This document shows positions 5,842-7,102 of a stretch of DNA of 7,102 bases, one piece after another. Within the stretch, counting starts at the first letter, position 1. Each line of letters starts with the position of its first letter. A program made the translations under genes and the position numbers. The notes below the pieces were generated by a model. That model searched no databases. It was not told the origin of the DNA and worked only from the letters and a program-made list of their open reading frames with translations. The stretch is from positions 1 through 7,102 of the forward strand of contig JACDAO010000245.1 of NCBI GenBank assembly GCA_013695405.1. Direction: 5' to 3'. Source of the DNA: Acidobacteriota bacterium (GTDB lineage: Bacteria > Acidobacteriota > Vicinamibacteria > Vicinamibacterales > Vicinamibacteraceae).

Positions 5842-7102
5842 TCAGCGCGACCAGCTGGGCTGCACGTTGTTGCCGGCACGCGTGACCTGCTTGATGTCCT
5901 GGCCGTCGCGCGCGATGGTGAAGATGTGGGTCCGGCCCGCCCGTGTCGACGCGAAGGCCACGTGCCGGCCGTTGGGTGAATACGACGGGCTCTCGTTGCT
6001 GCCGGTGCCGTCGGTGATGACCCGGATCTGGCCGCTCGCGATCTCGTAGATCTTGATGTCGAAGCCGGGGCCGGTGCGGCCGGCGTAAGCAATCTCGTTG
6101 TACGGGGCCGGCGACCAGGTGGCGCGGTCGGCCCACGATTCGTTGGTCAGGCGCCGCGGCTGGCCGGCGCCGTCGGCGTCGACCATGTACAGCTGGGGCG
6201 AGCCCGATCGATCGGAGGTGAAGGCAATCTGGTTCCCGGCTGGTGACCAGGTCGGGGTCGAGTCGTTGCCGGGGTGCCTGGTGATCCGCCGCAGGCCGCT
6301 GCCATCGCGGTTGACGGCGTAGATTTCCATGTTGCCGTCGCGGTTGGTCATGAACGCGATCCGGTTGCCGTCCGGGGCAAACGCCGGCAGGAAGTTGTGG
6401 ACGATCTCGGTGCCGCCGGTCGGCTGGTCCATCTTCCCCTGGTAGATGTACGAGACGAAGATGTCGGGATACCCGCGCCGATACGAGGTGTACGCAATCG
6501 CGCGGCCGTCCGCCGACCAGCTCGGGTTGATCGCGAGCGAGCGGTTGACCGTGACCCGGCGCTGGTTCTCGCCGTCGTAGTCGGCGATGTAGATCTCCTT
6601 GATGCTGCGGTTCTCGACGGTGTTGCGAGCGCGCTCCCCGTCGCGGTCCGAGGCAAACGCCAGTTTGGTGCGGGCGACGCCGACCAGCGACCGTGTGTCC
6701 ATGTGGAACTCGTCGGCGATGGTGTGCGCGAACTGTCGCGGGTTGGTCGCGCTGGCGGTGTACTCCTTGGCCCACACGCTCTGCTGCGAGGTGACGTCGA
6801 ATACTCGCACCTGCACCGTCAGGCTCGATGCGTTGCGGCGCACGATGCCGACCATCACCGCGTTGACCCCGAGCTCGCGCCACTGGTCGAACGCGACCGT
6901 GTCCATCGAGGTCGCCGCCGCCACCGCGCCGTAGCTGGCGCGAGGGATCAGGTCGTACTCACGCTCGAACTTGAGATCGTCCCAGACCACCTGGCCGAGC
7001 ATGTCGCCAACCGTCCTGAGTTCGGCGTCGCCGCTGGCGACGATGAACGCCGGCACGGCCAGCTTCGGTGCGGCACCACCACTCAGGTTGATAGAGGTAG
7101 AG
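5842..7102 (-). CDS. tolB: TolB, Tol-Pal periplasmic beta-propeller protein (5' end outside window)
   Basis: About 420 residues are visible. The frame stays open to the right edge, reading STSINLSGGAAPKLAVPAF before the GTG at 7056, so that GTG is internal and the signal peptide is off the window. The first part (about 7101-6670) is the TolB N-terminal domain with VGDMLGQVVWDDLKFE and the ELGVNAVMVG segment. From about 6666 a six-bladed PD40/WD40-like propeller follows: KLAFASDRDGE; INPSWSADGRAIAYTS; LPAFAPDGNRIAFMTNRDGN; TPTWSPAGNQIAFTSDRSG; ATWSPAPYNEIAYA; SPSYSPNGRHVAFAS. The closing strand QPSWSR at the C-terminus completes the first blade (velcro closure). TolB binds Pal in the periplasm and is pulled off by TolA during envelope constriction. 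pal and cpoB follow directly. tolQ/R/A-type genes would be expected to the right, but that cannot be seen. Confidence 0.94.
   Translation of the reverse strand, partial: STSINLSGGAAPKLAVPAFIVASGDAELRTVGDMLGQVVWDDLKFEREYDLIPRASYGAVAAATSMDTVAFDQWRELGVNAVMVGIVRRNASSLTVQVRVFDVTSQQSVWAKEYTASATNPRQFAHTIADEFHMDTRSLVGVARTKLAFASDRDGERARNTVENRSIKEIYIADYDGENQRRVTVNRSLAINPSWSADGRAIAYTSYRRGYPDIFVSYIYQGKMDQPTGGTEIVHNFLPAFAPDGNRIAFMTNRDGNMEIYAVNRDGSGLRRITRHPGNDSTPTWSPAGNQIAFTSDRSGSPQLYMVDADGAGQPRRLTNESWADRATWSPAPYNEIAYAGRTGPGFDIKIYEIASGQIRVITDGTGSNESPSYSPNGRHVAFASTRAGRTHIFTIARDGQDIKQVTRAGNNVQPSWSR

Noticed and set aside
5819..6883. Open reading frame of 354 codons on the minus strand overlapping tolB in another frame
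   Set aside because: It is out of frame with the TolB propeller repeats and Arg/Pro-rich. It is a frame shadow of a GC-rich gene.
1..7102. Search by eye for mobile elements, CRISPR repeats, tRNA genes, toxin-antitoxin pairs or defence genes
   Set aside because: None seen. Nearly every base lies in a recognised gene, and the longest non-coding gap is 55 bases.

Overview
The window is a high-GC chromosomal segment from a Gram-negative bacterium. It is densely packed with core genes and has no tRNA, rRNA, CRISPR array or mobile element that I can see. The style of the TolB, Pal and CpoB (YbgF) proteins and the hprK-rapZ-EIIA-HPr-EI gene order are most reminiscent of Acidobacteriota, possibly class Vicinamibacteria. 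Examples are the GHCDERG motif and the KNRRAHFV ending in Pal, and the NREHQQLMADLRMLQEQ start of mature CpoB. This placement rests on remembered protein style, not on a search. A high-GC deltaproteobacterium-like lineage is the main alternative.

Left half, plus strand (1-3701). This is a compact phosphotransferase-system (PTS) operon: the 3' end of hprK (HPr kinase/phosphorylase), rapZ, a mannose-family EIIA, HPr, and enzyme I. Genes overlap by 3-4 bases or lie 2-29 bases apart, so they are almost certainly co-transcribed. EI should take phosphate from PEP and pass it to His15 of HPr and then to His16 of EIIA, while HprK acts on Ser46 of HPr. No EIIB or EIIC permease component is present. 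Together with hprK and rapZ this suggests a regulatory phosphorelay rather than a sugar importer. EI keeps most catalytic residues, but the GGDK motif of its PEP-binding domain is replaced by TPED.

Middle (3699-3726). The two operons converge and their stop codons lie 22 bases apart. Both stop codons fall in the arms of a short inverted repeat that could be a weak bidirectional terminator.

Right half, minus strand (3724-7102). Reading right to left are tolB (5' end beyond the window), pal, cpoB/ybgF and ssb. The first three encode the periplasmic and outer-membrane part of the Tol-Pal envelope machine. TolB is a periplasmic beta-propeller, Pal is the peptidoglycan-binding lipoprotein, and CpoB is a coiled-coil/TPR protein. 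ssb encodes single-stranded DNA-binding protein and follows cpoB by 55 bases on the same strand, an uncommon neighbour for Tol-Pal.

Overall this is housekeeping DNA. I found no convincing new system. The points most worth checking are the altered EI motif, the permease-less PTS, and ssb at the end of the Tol-Pal operon.
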